Below, piece after piece: positions 1 to 11,766 of a DNA stretch of 64,000 nucleotides. The stretch covers positions 186,001 through 250,000 of the forward strand of contig CAJNAR010000002.1 in assembly GCA_905220665.1 (NCBI GenBank), given 5' to 3'. Position 1 is the first letter of the stretch. Every line of letters begins with the position of its first letter. Source of the stretch: Albugo candida. Lineage: Eukaryota > Oomycota > Peronosporomycetes > Albuginales > Albuginaceae. A model generated the notes under the pieces. The model did not search any database. It was given only the letters and a program-made list of their open reading frames with translations, and was not told the origin of the DNA. Position numbers and translations under genes: made by a program.

Positions 1-2830
1 ACGCTGCGTAATGCGACTTCTAAGACCAAGTTGCGGCGCTCTGTTTGTCCATCTGCTTTCGCCCTATGAGCGGTCGTCATGCTTAGCTTGACACCCACTA
101 CGTTCATTAGAGATTTCCAGAAGTTTGCCGTGAACTTCGGATCCCGATCGCTGATGATAACCTTCGGCAGTCCATGATGTGTGACTACGGCGTCGAAAAA
201 CAACTTTGCATTGCCTTTTAAATCCGTAGTCGTAGATGTTGGTGCATAAATCGGTCACTTGAATAGCTTTTCTACGACGACGCAAATAGCATCATACCCT
301 TCCGACACGGGTAGCTCAGTGATGAAGTCCATTGACACTAATTCCCGGTATTATTCCTGAATGGGGATAGGAATCATGGATCCTTTCTTTCGCTGGCTGT
401 TTAAGTACCATCGAGGGCATATTTCACATGTCTCGACGTACTTCTGCACCGTCTCAAGTATCTTCGGCCAGTAGCACCAATGTTACAACTTCATGTAAGT
501 TCTGCGAACCCCTGGATGTGCTGCTGTGGCGGAATAGTGAAACTCGTCTAAAATCTTCGTCCTCAGTTCCGCCGTTTCGGGCTATATAATTGTAGCATTG
601 CATCCTCTTGCTTCAGATATATGAGTCCTTTACCGATTACGAAGTTGTCATTCGCCTGCTTTGGTTTCAATATCTTTCGGAAAAACTTGTTTTTACGATA
701 TCTTTTCTGAGATGTGCGCCCACAACGTGAAAATCGGCTTTGTGGATATGCTCCCGAGCGACCCCTATCGGACGACTCTCCCCCGCAACTCCCAATCGTC
801 GAGTAAGATTTGGGACGTCCAGCGGAAGGTATTGAACGAGGGCCGAGTGAACCGTGTGCCTACTCAAAAGATTGTTGTGTCGATTACAGTCAGCCGTATA
901 CTCATGTACGACGTGCGACACATCGGTAACATGGTTAGTAGGCACAGCGAGTTCGTTGGAATGATCTCCAGACACTGCATGACGAGGTAATTCGTCGGCC
1001 ACGACATTGAACCGTCTTTTTACATGTTGTAAGACAAAGGCGAACTGGGAAAATAACGTTAACATTTGTACCATCGTTGGAGACACCTCTTGATGGTAAA
1101 GCATCCACTTGCACGCTGAATCGTCGGTAGAGACTGTAACTTATATTCCATGGAGACACGGACGCCATTTTCTTAGAGCATTCTTGATGGATAACAGCTC
1201 TTTCTCGTGATCTGGCCATTTTAATTCATGAGGTCCCCGATGCTTCGAATAAAATGCAATGGCTTGGTCTTTGTCGTTGATATCTTGCGAAAGAACACCA
1301 CCGATGCAGAATCTAAAAGCATCCGTTGTTACGCTGAAAGGTGAGTAAATTTCGGCAACTTGAGTCGTTGATTGCTGGAGTGCGAGTTTCAATGCGTTTA
1401 AAGCTTTTTTCTGATCACGCCGCCAGTTCCATTGAGTATCTTGTTTGGTGAGGTCTCGAAGAGGACGCGATATCCGTGCAAAATGGCAGATGAATCGACG
1501 GTAATATCCAGCTAGTCCCAGAAAACTCAGCAACTCCTTACGACATGTCAGCGCTTGGAATGCTACGATTGTATCGTTTTTCTTTGGGCCGACTCGCTCG
1601 CAGACCTTCTTCGGAAACCATATGCCCTAAGAATGTGATTTCCTTACGACCAAATACACCTTTTGAGAGTAAGGTTCTCCTTGCGGAACACTTCGCGTAC
1701 GGCGCGAACGTAGCTGACTTGGTCCTCAATTATACGAGAGAAGATGCATACGTCGTCGAGATACACGATAAAAAACTTCCGAGCTTATCGAACAACGTTC
1801 GCATTAGACGTGACCAGACTCCAGGCATTCCTTATAAACCCATTTGGTGCTATACACCATGGATACGTTTCTCTTCGAATTCTGAGAGCCGTATAGGGTC
1901 GACTTGATGGTAACACTACCATTTGATGATACCCTTGTGCAAGATCGAGATGTAAAATGCTTGAATTCAACCATGCGGTCGAATAGCTCTTCGATTGATG
2001 GCAAAGGAATTCTTGCTACGACTGACATGCTTTTAACATAGCGATAGTCAATAACCCATCGAATATAGATAATTCCGCTTCGGAGCCATTCAGCACGTTT
2101 TGGAAACTTTCCGGTCGCGGGATCTTTCTTTGGATTCCAAAAATATTTGAGACGCATGGAGAGTTTGATACTTCAATCCATTATTTTCGTATATTCTCTT
2201 CAACGAATTGTTGCAGCACGTCCTGCTCAACCTTCGAAAGACGAAAGGGAGAACGGGAGCTCGGCACCACTGCAGGCTTCATTTGCAGCTCTAAGTTAAC
2301 TGATCGCGTTGGAGGCATTTCACTCGGGAGTTGTGTCTGGAAATACGTCCTTGTACTCGTCCCAGAATTGGTTTCAACTCTTGCGGAATTTACGATTGTT
2401 CTACGTTGGTAACGTTCAATTGATATATTTCCTCACAGGCTCCACTGTTCATCTTCTGCTGAAGGTCGGACCATCTACATCTTCCAACTTCGTGTTGGCT
2501 TCAATTTGAATCTGTTGCGTGCGCCAATTTATCTTTGGGTTGTACTTGGTGAACAATGGTTGACCAAGTATCAGGTCATTTGTATCCGGTGATTGCCATT
2601 CCGTGAACGGCATATTTGGGGACTCCATTCCTTCTATGCAAACGGTATCTTCCACTCTATTCGTGGGATGACTCGATGTCCACGTTCCATCAAAATGACG
2701 CGCTTGTACCTTCTGCGTGCTTAGCACTTTTGATGCTGGACCGGGTTAATTCAGGTTTGCTGAAGTACCAGGGTCGATCAAAATCTTCACGAATTTGTCT
2801 CCAATGACACCATTCCGCACTAGTAGTCGA
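1..2830 (-). pseudogene. gypsy pol remnant (protease, RT, RNase H, integrase)
   Basis: Reading the minus strand: a retropepsin-like active-site stretch LIDPGTSAN near 2,760-2,790, followed by the linker DLILGQPLFTKYNPKINW (about 2,560-2,510). Reverse transcriptase follows, with HLDLAQGYHQM near 1,950 and the catalytic YLDD box near 1,755. The connection and RNase H region is 1,533-1,141 (FLGLAGYYRRF at its start). The integrase core is at 285-1, with VIISDRDPKF and the downstream DGQTER. The domains lie in different frames with several stops between them, so no full polyprotein can be made. The integrase is cut by the window edge. Confidence 0.85.
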
Positions 2831-2949
2831 CGCTGACCTGGAATGTCCGATCCATAGCTGCCTGATTTTAAGCCAATAGGTTCTAGTTAGGATTTTCTTT
2901 TGACTTCCACGACATTTATTGTGACACGATCGTAAACAATTGTTTCTTG

Positions 2950-3867
2950 TTTGTCCTAGCGGCTATCCACATTATTGACATGCTGCTGATTTGCATGCTG
3001 CTGATATTTCCGGTCTGAACGATTGTATGTTTTATCAGTACATGTTCGGCGATGATTACACTTTGCGCAGCGGTGATTTGGACTACCGAACTTAAAGCTG
3101 AAATTTCGGCGGCGGAATTCGTCACGAGACGGAATCTTCACGTTGCTAATGTCCATTGCTTCTGGACCATTGTTAGATCGATATTGATGACTGGTGTCGT
3201 GTGATCTATACATCTGTCTATCGTGTGCGTTTCCTTGGGAATATATGGGTGGATGAGAGCGGTCAAAGTCCAACGCAACAGTAATAACTTCGGACAACGT
3301 TTTACAGCGAAGGTACTGAACTTCTTCCAGCGGACGACCTGTAAGTTCACGTAGGTAGTACATGATTTGGTCCAGCTCGCTCATTTCTCGGACTTGAGTG
3401 ACTTTGGGGCGAAACTTGCTCACATAATCTCGGAGAACCTTGCAATTGCGTTCTCTCATATTGGTAATATTTTCGCGTAGATGCTCTTGCAAATCAGTAA
3501 AAACGAATTTACTTCGACTTTGCTGAAGGTGGCGTCCACGTTTGTGACATACTGTTTCTACATCACATACTACTGAGCGGCTCCTTGCTTCAGTGTTCCA
3601 CTAATGACGCATGTTTTTTTAGATAAAATTCCTGACTCTTCCAGTCCACTACTCTTGCAAATAAGTACGGCTCCACTTGCTCCTTGTAGAGTTGGAAAGA
3701 TTCGTTTGATCTACCCCATTTGTCGGAAGCTTCACACATTCCAGCTTGATTTTTGATAGCTGTTTCGACTTTTGATATTGTTCGAGTAACTGCGATTTCT
3801 TATCCATAATCGCCACCATAGAGTACAGCAACTGTGCATGCTGATCTGCGGTATTCGGGGTAGACAT
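2950..3867 (-). pseudogene. gypsy gag remnant
   Basis: An ATG at 3,867 opens a short frame (MSTPNTADQH...) that breaks near 3,650. A second frame from about 3,492 to 2,956 is rich in basic and polar residues and holds a cysteine cluster near its end (CAKCNHRRTC). I read this as a damaged CCHC zinc knuckle, because the expected His spacing is not kept. Position upstream of protease, basic composition and the knuckle remnant support gag; the frame change makes it a pseudogene. Confidence 0.65.
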
Positions 3868-4082
3868 TAGTGCGTAAATACAATTATTAAATGAAGTTAA
3901 CTTTTAGTTATATGTAGGTGGTTAGTCTGTGGTCTCTTGTTTTAATTTTGGTTTTGATATTTTGCTCTTTAGCGCTTCTCTTAACAATCTTTTGTCCGGG
4001 TTCGAAGGCCTTTTCGACTTGGCGATCGGTTGTTGTTGGACGGGTACGACTTTGTACCCTGGTGGTCCAGAATAATGTACAA

Positions 4083-4227
4083 CGGTTTTACTCTTGATTT
4101 TTGCGACCTCGAGTGATAGGCGCAAGTCACCGTTCTCTCAAAGCTGAGCAAGTCGGTTTCACTCTTGATTTTTGCGACCTCGAGCGAGATGCGCAGAGTC
4201 ACCGTTCTCTCAAAGCTGAGCAAGTCG
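4083..4227. repeat. Two-copy tandem repeat in gypsy 5' region
   Basis: Two adjacent units of about 71 and 74 bp (4,083-4,153 and 4,154-4,227) are nearly identical. Both run from CGGTTT(T/C)ACTCTTGAT to CAAAGCTGAGCAAGT. They lie between the gag start and the presumed 5' LTR, so they are in the leader or the LTR. Short tandem units in this position are common in LTR elements and may be promoter repeats, but that is inference. Confidence 0.8.
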
Positions 4228-4750
4228 AGGCGTGCGCGCGTAAGCGAGCCTTGATGTTTTTGTGCGAGTCGGAGTGCTGAGCATTTTCCAGGTGGTCCTC
4301 GAAGCCGCAATGAAAGGCGGCTGGTGTGACAGATCGATTCCAGTAGATCCGCGCGGCACTTGTTGGCTGATTTCGGCTTCTTTTGCGGACAGCTGGACCA
4401 GCGAGTCTTTGATGTCGATTTTCGTGGGTTGCTTACGCCGTTGACAGGTCAAGAACCAAAGTACTGACCTTTCGTCAACCAACTGACTTGTAACCGAAAC
4501 GAGACGATTTATAGCGAATTAAGACCTCGCTCTCAATAACGATGGCAGTGCAAATGGCCCGGTAGGATTTAAAGCCAATGAAAAGAAGTCCCTGCCCTTG
4601 AAAGATTGGGACTTACGAATGGCTCTCCTAATCGCTGCTTTTGAGCGGAGACAGTGATGCGACGCGGACGGCGAGCAGGGCGGAGACGCCGGTGCTAAAG
4701 ACGGCGTTGCTGCGAGTACCAACAAGTGCTACCAGATTTGGAGACTTGAG

Positions 4751-7361
4751 CTTCATTTTGTGTATTTTAAACTCAAAAGATCTAGGTCCTTAGTTTGCTA
4801 CACTGTGCTTTCTCTAGGCCTGTCATCATAGATATTCTAGAAACTTAATAGTAAAGTCATCTCATGACGTCAGCCTTTGACGTCATGGCTTATCCGATAT
4901 GCATATAGTTGTGCAACACATCCGGGTACGTGCTCTGTCGTGTAATGCGTACCAGACGTCCTGAATTAGCTTATCATGCGCGCTGAAGAGGGCCAGCAAT
5001 CAACTTCTTTGGACCATCGTGATGTGAGAGGTTTAGAGCCGCAAATTATTTCGGGAAAAAGTCAAGTTTGGTAGAAAGCTCGTCCATATCATTCCAGAGA
5101 AGGCCTCGCTTTTTTCACCCAAACCATGGAAACCAGCCCCTGATGCCCGCCTCTGAGCGTTACAACCATAAACGTTGGTGGGTATAAGCTTGGTTTTACG
5201 TTGACCTTCATAACAGCTTCTTGTAATAAATCTCCATCAACAGCTACGGAGCGGGACAATCTTTTTGAGACAAGCAGTGTGGATGGACTCAGGTACTGCG
5301 CTCAATAATCTTTAAGCTGGGCTTTATCGTCGCAGTATCATCTGAAATAGAATGATAGCCGACCTCTCTAACCCAGAATAGGCCTTCATCGTTCACTCGC
5401 ATGATATTGTGCTGTCCTCGTAGTTGTACTTCATGTTGGCAAAGATGACTAGGTGCGTAGTGTCGCGGATGGAGATAGGTATATCGGGGGGAAGCTGCTT
5501 AACGATTAGCTGCATCAGGGGTGTCCACACGATAGTGAGGTATATCGCAGTAGAAGCAATCGCGACGGAACGCAACACGAGGTGTACAGATTGCCTGTGT
5601 GCCTATTGAGGATGAAAGGCCTAGTCTAGGTGGCTCGTCAACCGCGAAGAACTGAAACAGATGTAAGCGCGTGGACCTGTTGTCGCGGACTTTCTGTGCG
5701 TGATGCTATGGGGACTGGTGAGCAGGAGCAGCATTCAGGGTGCGTTGTTGCACAGTGGATGGAACCATGCGAGGCCGATACGTGCCTGGAAGAATAATCA
5801 TTTTTTTAATTACGAAATTGAGGGAACAGTCTTCTTGGAAGCCACTTCTGACTCGACGTGAATAAAAAAATTCCTCCGATATACGTTAAACAAACGTTGC
5901 ACGTGCTATTATGTTAATGATCTTGACCCGAATTGAAGAACCATAAGCAAAAATTCATAAGGGGCATGGTCGTTTCATTGCAAGCCATAACACTTCATTT
6001 GCCTGGCCTAACCAGAATTATCGTGAACCAGCCACGTCTAGTGCTAAAATTGCCGGGTTTTCTAGTGTATATCGACCACAATTCGAACTTTTGAGGCCCT
6101 TGCTGCGATCAAGATGAGCTTTTTTCAACTTATAAAGGTGCTAGACCAGACCTCTGTGTAACAATGATTTAGAATTTGACGATCATTTCTGCAAGATTGC
6201 GATGGAAAGGATAAGTGTGAGTGCGAGTACATTTCTTTCCGTTCTCGGTCTAAATTGGATGATTTGTCAGTATGACGACATAATGTCAACGTTACATGTA
6301 TTGCTTTGAGTCGTTTGGCATGTGCTTTTCTATGCTATGATAACCCAGGCATTGAAAGAAGTCAATTGGTCTGGTTCAAAGTAGTATTTACCCCTTCAGC
6401 TAAAAATTTCTATCTAACCTGCTAATGAAGTGTTCTAGTAAAGTGGCGTGAATTTTTCAATCCCTATGTCTCTCGAGTTTTTAACGAGGATGGTTGCTGC
6501 ATTAGCTTCGCGTCGAACGAAGGTGAGGCATTCTAACAGCAGGAGTTTCAAATCAACAAACATGTGAAAGAAAATTTTCATTTGCAACTAGGAATGTGTA
6601 TGTTTGAAACCTGTTCTCTACAACATTTTTTTGTCTTTTGTATACCTACAATTGAATTTGACAAGTTTTTTTGTCTTTTATTCGCCTACTAATTACTATG
6701 GGGTTTTGTGTTGGTCGCATTATATAGAAGTAGTATGGGAACTACCGACGCCCAATGTCGCAGTAGTCCTGCCAATCGTAGCAGTAGTGTCCATCATGTG
6801 GTATGTGATATGTGATATGTCGCCATACCATGATATGGAGTTTCACTGTCGAGAGTCGAAAGTGAAATACGGACGGCTACGTAGTCTCAGTCGGCCTAGT
6901 AGTAATTGTCGAATGGGACTGTAGGCAGGCAAACTCGTTCACATGAGGAGGCAAGAAAGAGAAAGGTAAACAGAATTAGGAATATTGACGAAGATAGCAC
7001 GAATTGATTTGATCCTGAGAAGTGTTCATGCTTGTTACTAGATCGAGTTCAGAGGTTTCATTTGAGCAAATGAATTAGACGGCACATTGTTGGCAGGATC
7101 AAGCAGATGACCATAACGGATACCAAAAACAGTTAGCTAAGTCCTATTCTGATGCATAATCTTGTCGGGGTTATCTTTATCAGTGCTCATTGAGTTCTCA
7201 TTAGTGGAGGAGGACTTTAACAGCTGCGAGCGTTTCCTCTTCCTGGATTCTTGGCCGCCAGCAGAGACTGCTTCAACAATTTCTGTCATCGCCAATCTGT
7301 GGGTTCCTGTTCTACTACTGCTGAGGTTTCCCGTAACTGCTTCTTCCCCATCTCCAAGCAG
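4751..7361. other. No confident gene; a possible coding scrap at 5,290-5,580
   Basis: I find no RNA gene or recognisable protein in this 2.6-kb stretch. On the minus strand two adjacent frames look coding-like. One runs from about 5,578 to 5,400 and reads DTTHLVIFANMKYNYED near its end. The other continues from about 5,403 to 5,290 with NDEGLFWVREVGYHSISDD in a shifted frame. They could be one broken gene, or exons I cannot join; I recognise no family. The rest is AT-rich and stop-dense. Confidence 0.5.
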
Positions 7362-7957
7362 CTAAATGTCTGAAAAGGTAGAAGGCTGCGCAACTTCATC
7401 TTTTAGTTCAATCATCCCTTCATCCTCCATGTAGTTGGAATGCTCACTGTCAACATCCTGATCGTCAATATCTTTGCTACTGTGCGCCGTTGCACCGATG
7501 TTTTCGCCCTCGTTGAAACCCGATGGATTATCGGCCGCCTCCTGCTTCTCAGGAGTTGCCTTCAGAGCCACCATAGCGTCCAAGATTTTCTCCTTCCTGT
7601 AGTCTTGTAAACTACGAGATATTTGCTTAGCATTCAAGCTCACAAAGGTCTGCTTCTGTACTTTCCCTCCTGAAAGCCGAGTCATTGTATTGTTGTGCAC
7701 ATGATTTGCAGCTTGTCACCGCCTCCACCACTACTAGGATTACTATGTACATGATTTGATAGCGGCACAAAATTGGAATACTTATCCTGCATCTGCGACC
7801 ACAACAGTGCCGGTTTCATTTCCGTGCTATAGCAAATAAGTCTATGCTTCCGCCTTTCTGATGCGATACCTTGCCCACTATTCCGAATGTGACCATAATG
7901 GGTCCGAAGGATTTTTCCAAGTATTTGTTTATTCCGTTCTGCCAGACACCAACTCAT
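7362..7957 (-). CDS. Hypothetical protein, two exons, acidic C-terminus
   Basis: Function not recognised. Two minus-strand frames join cleanly by removing a 50-bp GT..AG intron (7,670-7,719). Exons are 7,957-7,720 and 7,669-7,362, giving 181 residues. The splice falls inside a glycine run (SSGGGG), so the reading frame continues naturally. The N-terminal part is basic (MSWCLAERNKQILGKILRTH), the middle is predicted helical (ISRSLQDYRKEKILDAMVAL), and the last 60 residues are acidic and low complexity. That layout resembles a nuclear or scaffold protein, but this is a guess. The ATG at 7,957 was chosen because it lies 37 bp from a divergent frame starting at 7,995; an upstream exon is possible. 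Confidence 0.5.
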
Positions 7958-7994
7958 TCGATGGTTATTACAACTCTCGATAAGCGTTTTTATT

Positions 7995-8438
7995 ATGAGT
8001 TTGGTGCATGGTTTCGACGAGCAAGAACTGTGCGTGGTCACTACTGGTTCCTCACACGATAATTTTATCAAGTCTGTGGAATTACACCATGCACGTGGAC
8101 ACAACAGCGGAGACTATTCGAAAGTGGCAATCGTTACGACATTAATGTGTGCTTTGTTGGAGATACAAGAAGATTCGAAGCGCGTTCACCTGATCATCAA
8201 ATATTTTTATACCTTCGTCGGCAGGATGGTGGAAGAAACAAAATTTGTTGTTGGGACGACTGAAGCTACAAAAGCATTTAATTCAATCAGACGTTCGCAC
8301 CCGCTGCGTCGACAATTATTCGACAATTATTCCGGCGAACTAGACAACTACTTCTACGGAACTATCACAAGTCGTCCAACCTTGTTTTGGACCACACAAG
8401 CCGATGGATATATTCAGTATTGCACCTCATGGGCATAG
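7995..8438 (+). CDS. Hypothetical 147-residue protein
   Basis: Uninterrupted ATG-to-stop frame of 147 residues with balanced composition and no signal peptide or membrane segment. It starts 37 bp from the minus-strand gene beginning at 7,957, so the two could share a promoter. Part of the sequence (ALLEIQEDSKRVHLIIKYF) looks helical. No family recognised. Length alone is weak evidence in DNA of this composition. It could be an exon of a longer gene, since the product ends without a clear domain boundary. Confidence 0.4.
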   Translation: MSLVHGFDEQELCVVTTGSSHDNFIKSVELHHARGHNSGDYSKVAIVTTLMCALLEIQEDSKRVHLIIKYFYTFVGRMVEETKFVVGTTEATKAFNSIRRSHPLRRQLFDNYSGELDNYFYGTITSRPTLFWTTQADGYIQYCTSWA

Positions 8439-8605
8439 AAAAATGATTCAATGGTATAAAACATATTCTTGATGGAATCATGCATCTGAAATTTAGCATG
8501 ATACAAATTGGAGCATTACAACTTCAGATTAAAATAGTCTTTCAAGCCGCCAGTACTACGTAAAAAATCTGGTAAATTGTGACGAAGCATTACATTACAA
8601 AGCTG

Positions 8606-8860
8606 CTAAGCGCAATCCGAGTACGCAAAAGTTTTGGTACAATCTTGGCATAGGGGACGAACGACATCGCACATTTCGGAAATTGATTGCCATAGCTTTT
8701 GAGATGCGAATTCTTCAATACTTTTTAAAGATTGCGACAAATGGTCAAAAAAGATAGCATTCGTTGGCAACACGACCACAACGAAGAGCTGAATACATCG
8801 GATTTGGCTGAATAAAGCTATAGAGCTGACTTTACAATGAAGGAAAGTGCTTTCCAGCAT
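8606..8860 (-). CDS. Possible 3' exon of an unrecognised gene
   Basis: A minus-strand frame of 84 codons ends with SEMCDVVRPLCQDCTKTF, a coding-like segment with a CxxC pair. Upstream on the same strand (about 9,050-8,900) another coding-like scrap contains SCSSCLHLCDSC in a different frame, so this may be the last part of a spliced gene or of a pseudogene. The codon at the 5' end of the frame need not be the true start. No function can be given. Confidence 0.3.
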   Translation of the reverse strand: MLESTFLHCKVSSIALFSQIRCIQLFVVVVLPTNAIFFDHLSQSLKSIEEFASQKLWQSISEMCDVVRPLCQDCTKTFAYSDCA

Positions 8861-9726
8861 TCATACTTTGTATCTGCATGAAACTGTCAGCTGATGTACT
8901 GTACTGAAGTCATCAACACGAATCGCATAGATGGAGACAAGAGGAACAACTTTCTGTGTTCAATAAAAGGCTTAGTTCATCGCTATGCATCGTATGGTTT
9001 CCAGAGACTCCGTTTTTAGCTGAAGAAACATTTAATTCATTCGACTGACGTTAGATGTGGTATCATCCGTCGTAGATTAAGAATATGGTCGGGTAATTTT
9101 TTTTGTTCGTACAATTTTTTGTTGTGGTCACTCTTATTGATATTTTCGGTTGCACCACCAGGTGACCGCACGTTCACAGGAAATTTGCGATGCCTAAATC
9201 AACTTCTAGCGTTCCCAAAACGATTTTTTTTGCGCTCGGTTAGTTGTTTTCTTGTATTCCATAATTTTCTCGCACTCAGCGATCAATTGCTCCAGATCTG
9301 ATCCAGCATTTTTCTTGCCTTCTATCCTTTCCTTATAAGCTTTGGTTGCATACTTTTCTTCTTATTCATGATTAAATTTTAAAATTCTGAACTGTTGAGA
9401 AGGATTAAAAAATAGTAGCATCATTGGAATGAGGTGACTTGGCCAGATACAAGCGGGCTGTCGAAAGACTAATCTGTCTGGGGCCTTACTTGTTAATCGA
9501 TAGACACCCTTTCCATAAATAACGAAATAATGAACGACAAATCTGAAGGAAGCTTCGGAGAAGGACGCACTAATCAGGTGTATGTGACGCCCCCATCGGG
9601 TACGCTGTTTTTTTATCCTCTTTTAAAATCGTTTTCAGCTTCTCCGTATGAGTTCGTAGCTCCATGATGCTGCTTCTACGTACTCAATTTCTACAACTGT
9701 TTACGATATCCTTCTTTTATGCTATC
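8861..9726. other. No gene seen
   Basis: Apart from the possible upstream exon scrap near 9,050-8,900 (minus), this stretch is AT-rich with short stop-limited frames. It has no recognisable domain, RNA gene or repeat copy. Confidence 0.5.
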
Positions 9727-10014
9727 TCATTGCAGTAGGCAACTCATTAGTAATCCTATACAAAAATTGCCAAGTAGAATAACCACCAAGATCGCAACAA
9801 GAACAACGTAAATGTCCACCGACATGGGATCTAAAGTCCAAAGAAGCTTCGTTTCATTCCAGTCGCGTCGTTCGTTCTTGAACCCGTATCTGCGCTCGCA
9901 ACTTATCGTTCTGTGTAACGTGACCTCAAATTTCTTCGGAATCAGTGATGGGCCAAAAAAAATCAACAAAAAGCAGAGTAAAGCTGCCAAAAAGGTAATC
10001 CTCCACCATGCCAT
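9727..10014 (-). CDS. Small predicted membrane protein, 95 residues
   Basis: ATG-initiated minus-strand frame. Residues 5-26 are strongly hydrophobic (ITFLAALLCFLLIFFGPSLI) after a short positively charged start, so they form a signal peptide or signal anchor. A polar middle follows, with CERRYGF and several charged residues. A second hydrophobic segment (IYVVLVAILVVILLGNFCI) closes the protein at residues 69-88. Two membrane spans with a roughly 40-residue loop fit a small organelle or secretory-pathway membrane protein. No family recognised; the AT-rich setting makes a chance frame possible. Confidence 0.4.
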   Translation of the reverse strand: MAWWRITFLAALLCFLLIFFGPSLIPKKFEVTLHRTISCERRYGFKNERRDWNETKLLWTLDPMSVDIYVVLVAILVVILLGNFCIGLLMSCLLQ

Positions 10015-10290
10015 GTATCAACTTCAGCGGTATTTTACACCCAATAGATGTCACAGAGGGTAAACTAGGAGAGCTTATACTTGTGATGAATAAAGCCACA
10101 ATATTGAGACTACTACAGTGTGTCGTATCTCGCATCTGCTCTACTCGATCCGACCGAGAATAATAAGCTCACTTTCTTATCTACATTATCTGAGCGAGGA
10201 TGAAGAAAAATCAACTGCTACTATTTCGATGACTCTTTGAAGCGTCGCAGTGTATATAACTAGTATACCATCACCATAGGATTGTGGAAG

Positions 10291-10530
10291 ATGCACTCGA
10301 TCGAGAGTGAAAGGGGCTTCTACAGACTGTATTATACGAAAGTGAAGGATCAAGACACCGTAAAGCTATTCAAGCCGTCCGCACGCAAGCGGCAACTCAT
10401 ACACAATGAGAATCTCCGTTTTCGAGGGCTTTATAAACCCCCAGAGATATTCGTAGTCGTCGGTGTTGTTCTTATAGCGACTATAATTTCGCTAGTGTTG
10501 AACAATGTCTGGCCACTCTACTTCAACTAA
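10291..10530 (+). CDS. Small tail-anchored-type membrane protein, 79 residues
   Basis: The first ATG is at 10,291. The product has a basic, polar N-terminal 50 residues (KLFKPSARKRQLI) and a single hydrophobic span near the end (EIFVVVGVVLIATIISLVL). Only a few residues follow (NNVWPLYFN). That layout is typical of tail-anchored or single-pass proteins. It lies 277 bp from, and divergent to, the small membrane protein ending at 10,014. No family recognised. Confidence 0.45.
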   Translation: MHSIESERGFYRLYYTKVKDQDTVKLFKPSARKRQLIHNENLRFRGLYKPPEIFVVVGVVLIATIISLVLNNVWPLYFN

Positions 10531-10715
10531 ACACGAATTGAGCAACGAGTCGGGTCAGCTTCCGCTCTATGCGACATCGCTACTGTCGTTTAACCGTGCA
10601 TCGCATGTGGACTCTCAGGACGGTAGTGCAGGGGTCCATCCCAGCATAGTTAAGATCTTCGCCCGTAGTACTTATATTTAGACACCGTTTGTTACTACCA
10701 TTAGGTGTTTATCTA

Positions 10716-10952
10716 CTTTGTCAAGGACTTCATTACACTGTTTATCTGGTTCTTTAACTACCTTCCTTATCCCCCTTACCGTGTGAATATCACTTAAGTC
10801 TGACTCTAAACCTAGGGAGGCAGATATTTTCTAAGCTCAATGCTAGGGTAGGCTCAAACCGCTGCCCACACTGCCGGGATCGAACTAACGACCACCGGCA
10901 GGTATCCGTGCGCTCAAGTGGTTAACCAACTGAGCTGGGTACGGACCCCTTC
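10716..10952 (-). repeat. tRNA-derived SINE, copy a, with 12-bp target duplication
   Basis: On the minus strand the copy begins with a tRNA-like head: an A box close to CAGCTCAGTTGG and a B box close to AGTTCGATCCC. It continues into a shared body (AATATCTGCCTCCCTAGGTT in this orientation) and ends in a tail read as TGTAATGAAGTCCTTGAC. A perfect 12-bp direct repeat, GGTGTTTATCTA, flanks it at 10,704-10,715 and 10,953-10,964. Together these identify a Pol III-type SINE that retrotransposed here. Length is about 237 bp. Confidence 0.85.
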
Positions 10953-11129
10953 GGTGTTTATCTAATTCAGTCTAATCACTAGTATTTAACGCTCTGAAGA
11001 GCCCGGTCCAACTCCTGTACAGCTATTTTCTGCTTTAGTTGCCAGCGGTCCCTACACGTCCATATCTTCATTGAGTAGGTTGATATTTACGTGGAGGAAT
11101 CTTTGCCTCCGCCGAGGGGCCCCATCGCA

Positions 11130-11367
11130 GCCCTTTACCTCTAGCTCAGTCGGTTAAGTGAGTGTACCTTTGCCGGAGGTCATTAGTTCGATCCCCGGCA
11201 GTGTGGGCAGCGGTTTGAGCCCACCCAAGCAATAAGCCTAGAAAATATCTGCCTCCCTAGGTTTAGAGTCAGACTTAAGTGATATTCACACGGTCAGGGG
11301 CTCATGATAGGATAAGGAAGGTAGTTAAAGAACCAGATAAAGAGTAGAATGAAATCCTTGACAATCA
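11130..11367 (+). repeat. tRNA-derived SINE, copy b
   Basis: Plus-strand copy of the same family. A box TAGCTCAGTCGG is near 11,152, B box GTTCGATCCC near 11,188, then the shared body and the tail ATGAAATCCTTGACAATC ending at 11,367. The first 20 bp of the head are diverged or truncated and I see no convincing target duplication. It forms an inverted pair with copy a, 180 bp away. Confidence 0.8.
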
Positions 11368-11766
11368 GTACGGCCTTGCAATCCAAAACATTCGTGCAAC
11401 AGCATAATGTTCGTGCAACATGTGTTACAATGCTGCATGATGATGTATCCTTTAAGGTGAAGGGTGTCAATTGCGGCAAACGGACGCGTCTCAACAACAT
11501 GCTTCCGCAAGTTGCGACGTTCATACGCTTAATGTTATGCCTTCACCTTCATATGAAAATCTTGGCACCACTTTTCTTGTTGTCCATGGTCTCTGCGAGT
11601 AGACCGAGCGTATCACAGAAGTGTGATTTTTTCCATGTGTCGCTGCAAATACAAGCTCACACATGCGTGAAATCGTACGCTTCTTGTTTCTCACTACGCT
11701 CTTTTGTCAACCACAGAGCTTGAAACGAGACCAAATGTGAACGTACCTAGTCTATAGGCTCATTGA

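Larger units (their letters stand above)
1..4750 (-). mobile_element. Ty3/gypsy LTR retrotransposon, decayed, 3' end beyond window start
   Basis: On the minus strand the order is gag (about 3,870-2,950), aspartic protease, reverse transcriptase, RNase H and integrase core, running off position 1. This PR-RT-RH-INT order is that of the Ty3/gypsy group. Every domain is readable only by switching frames, so the copy is inactive. About 3,870-4,750 should hold the 5' leader and 5' LTR, but I could not fix the LTR ends or the primer-binding site. The 3' LTR is outside the window, so the two LTRs cannot be compared. Confidence 0.85.

Noticed and set aside
4860..4890. Paired TGACGTCA-like motifs as a regulatory site
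   Set aside because: Two ATGACGTCA-type sequences occur near 4,863-4,886, resembling CRE elements, but there is no gene nearby and the spacing could be chance or part of the gypsy LTR.
11349..11723. 124-residue plus-strand reading frame
   Set aside because: It starts inside the tail of SINE copy b and has no coding-like features.
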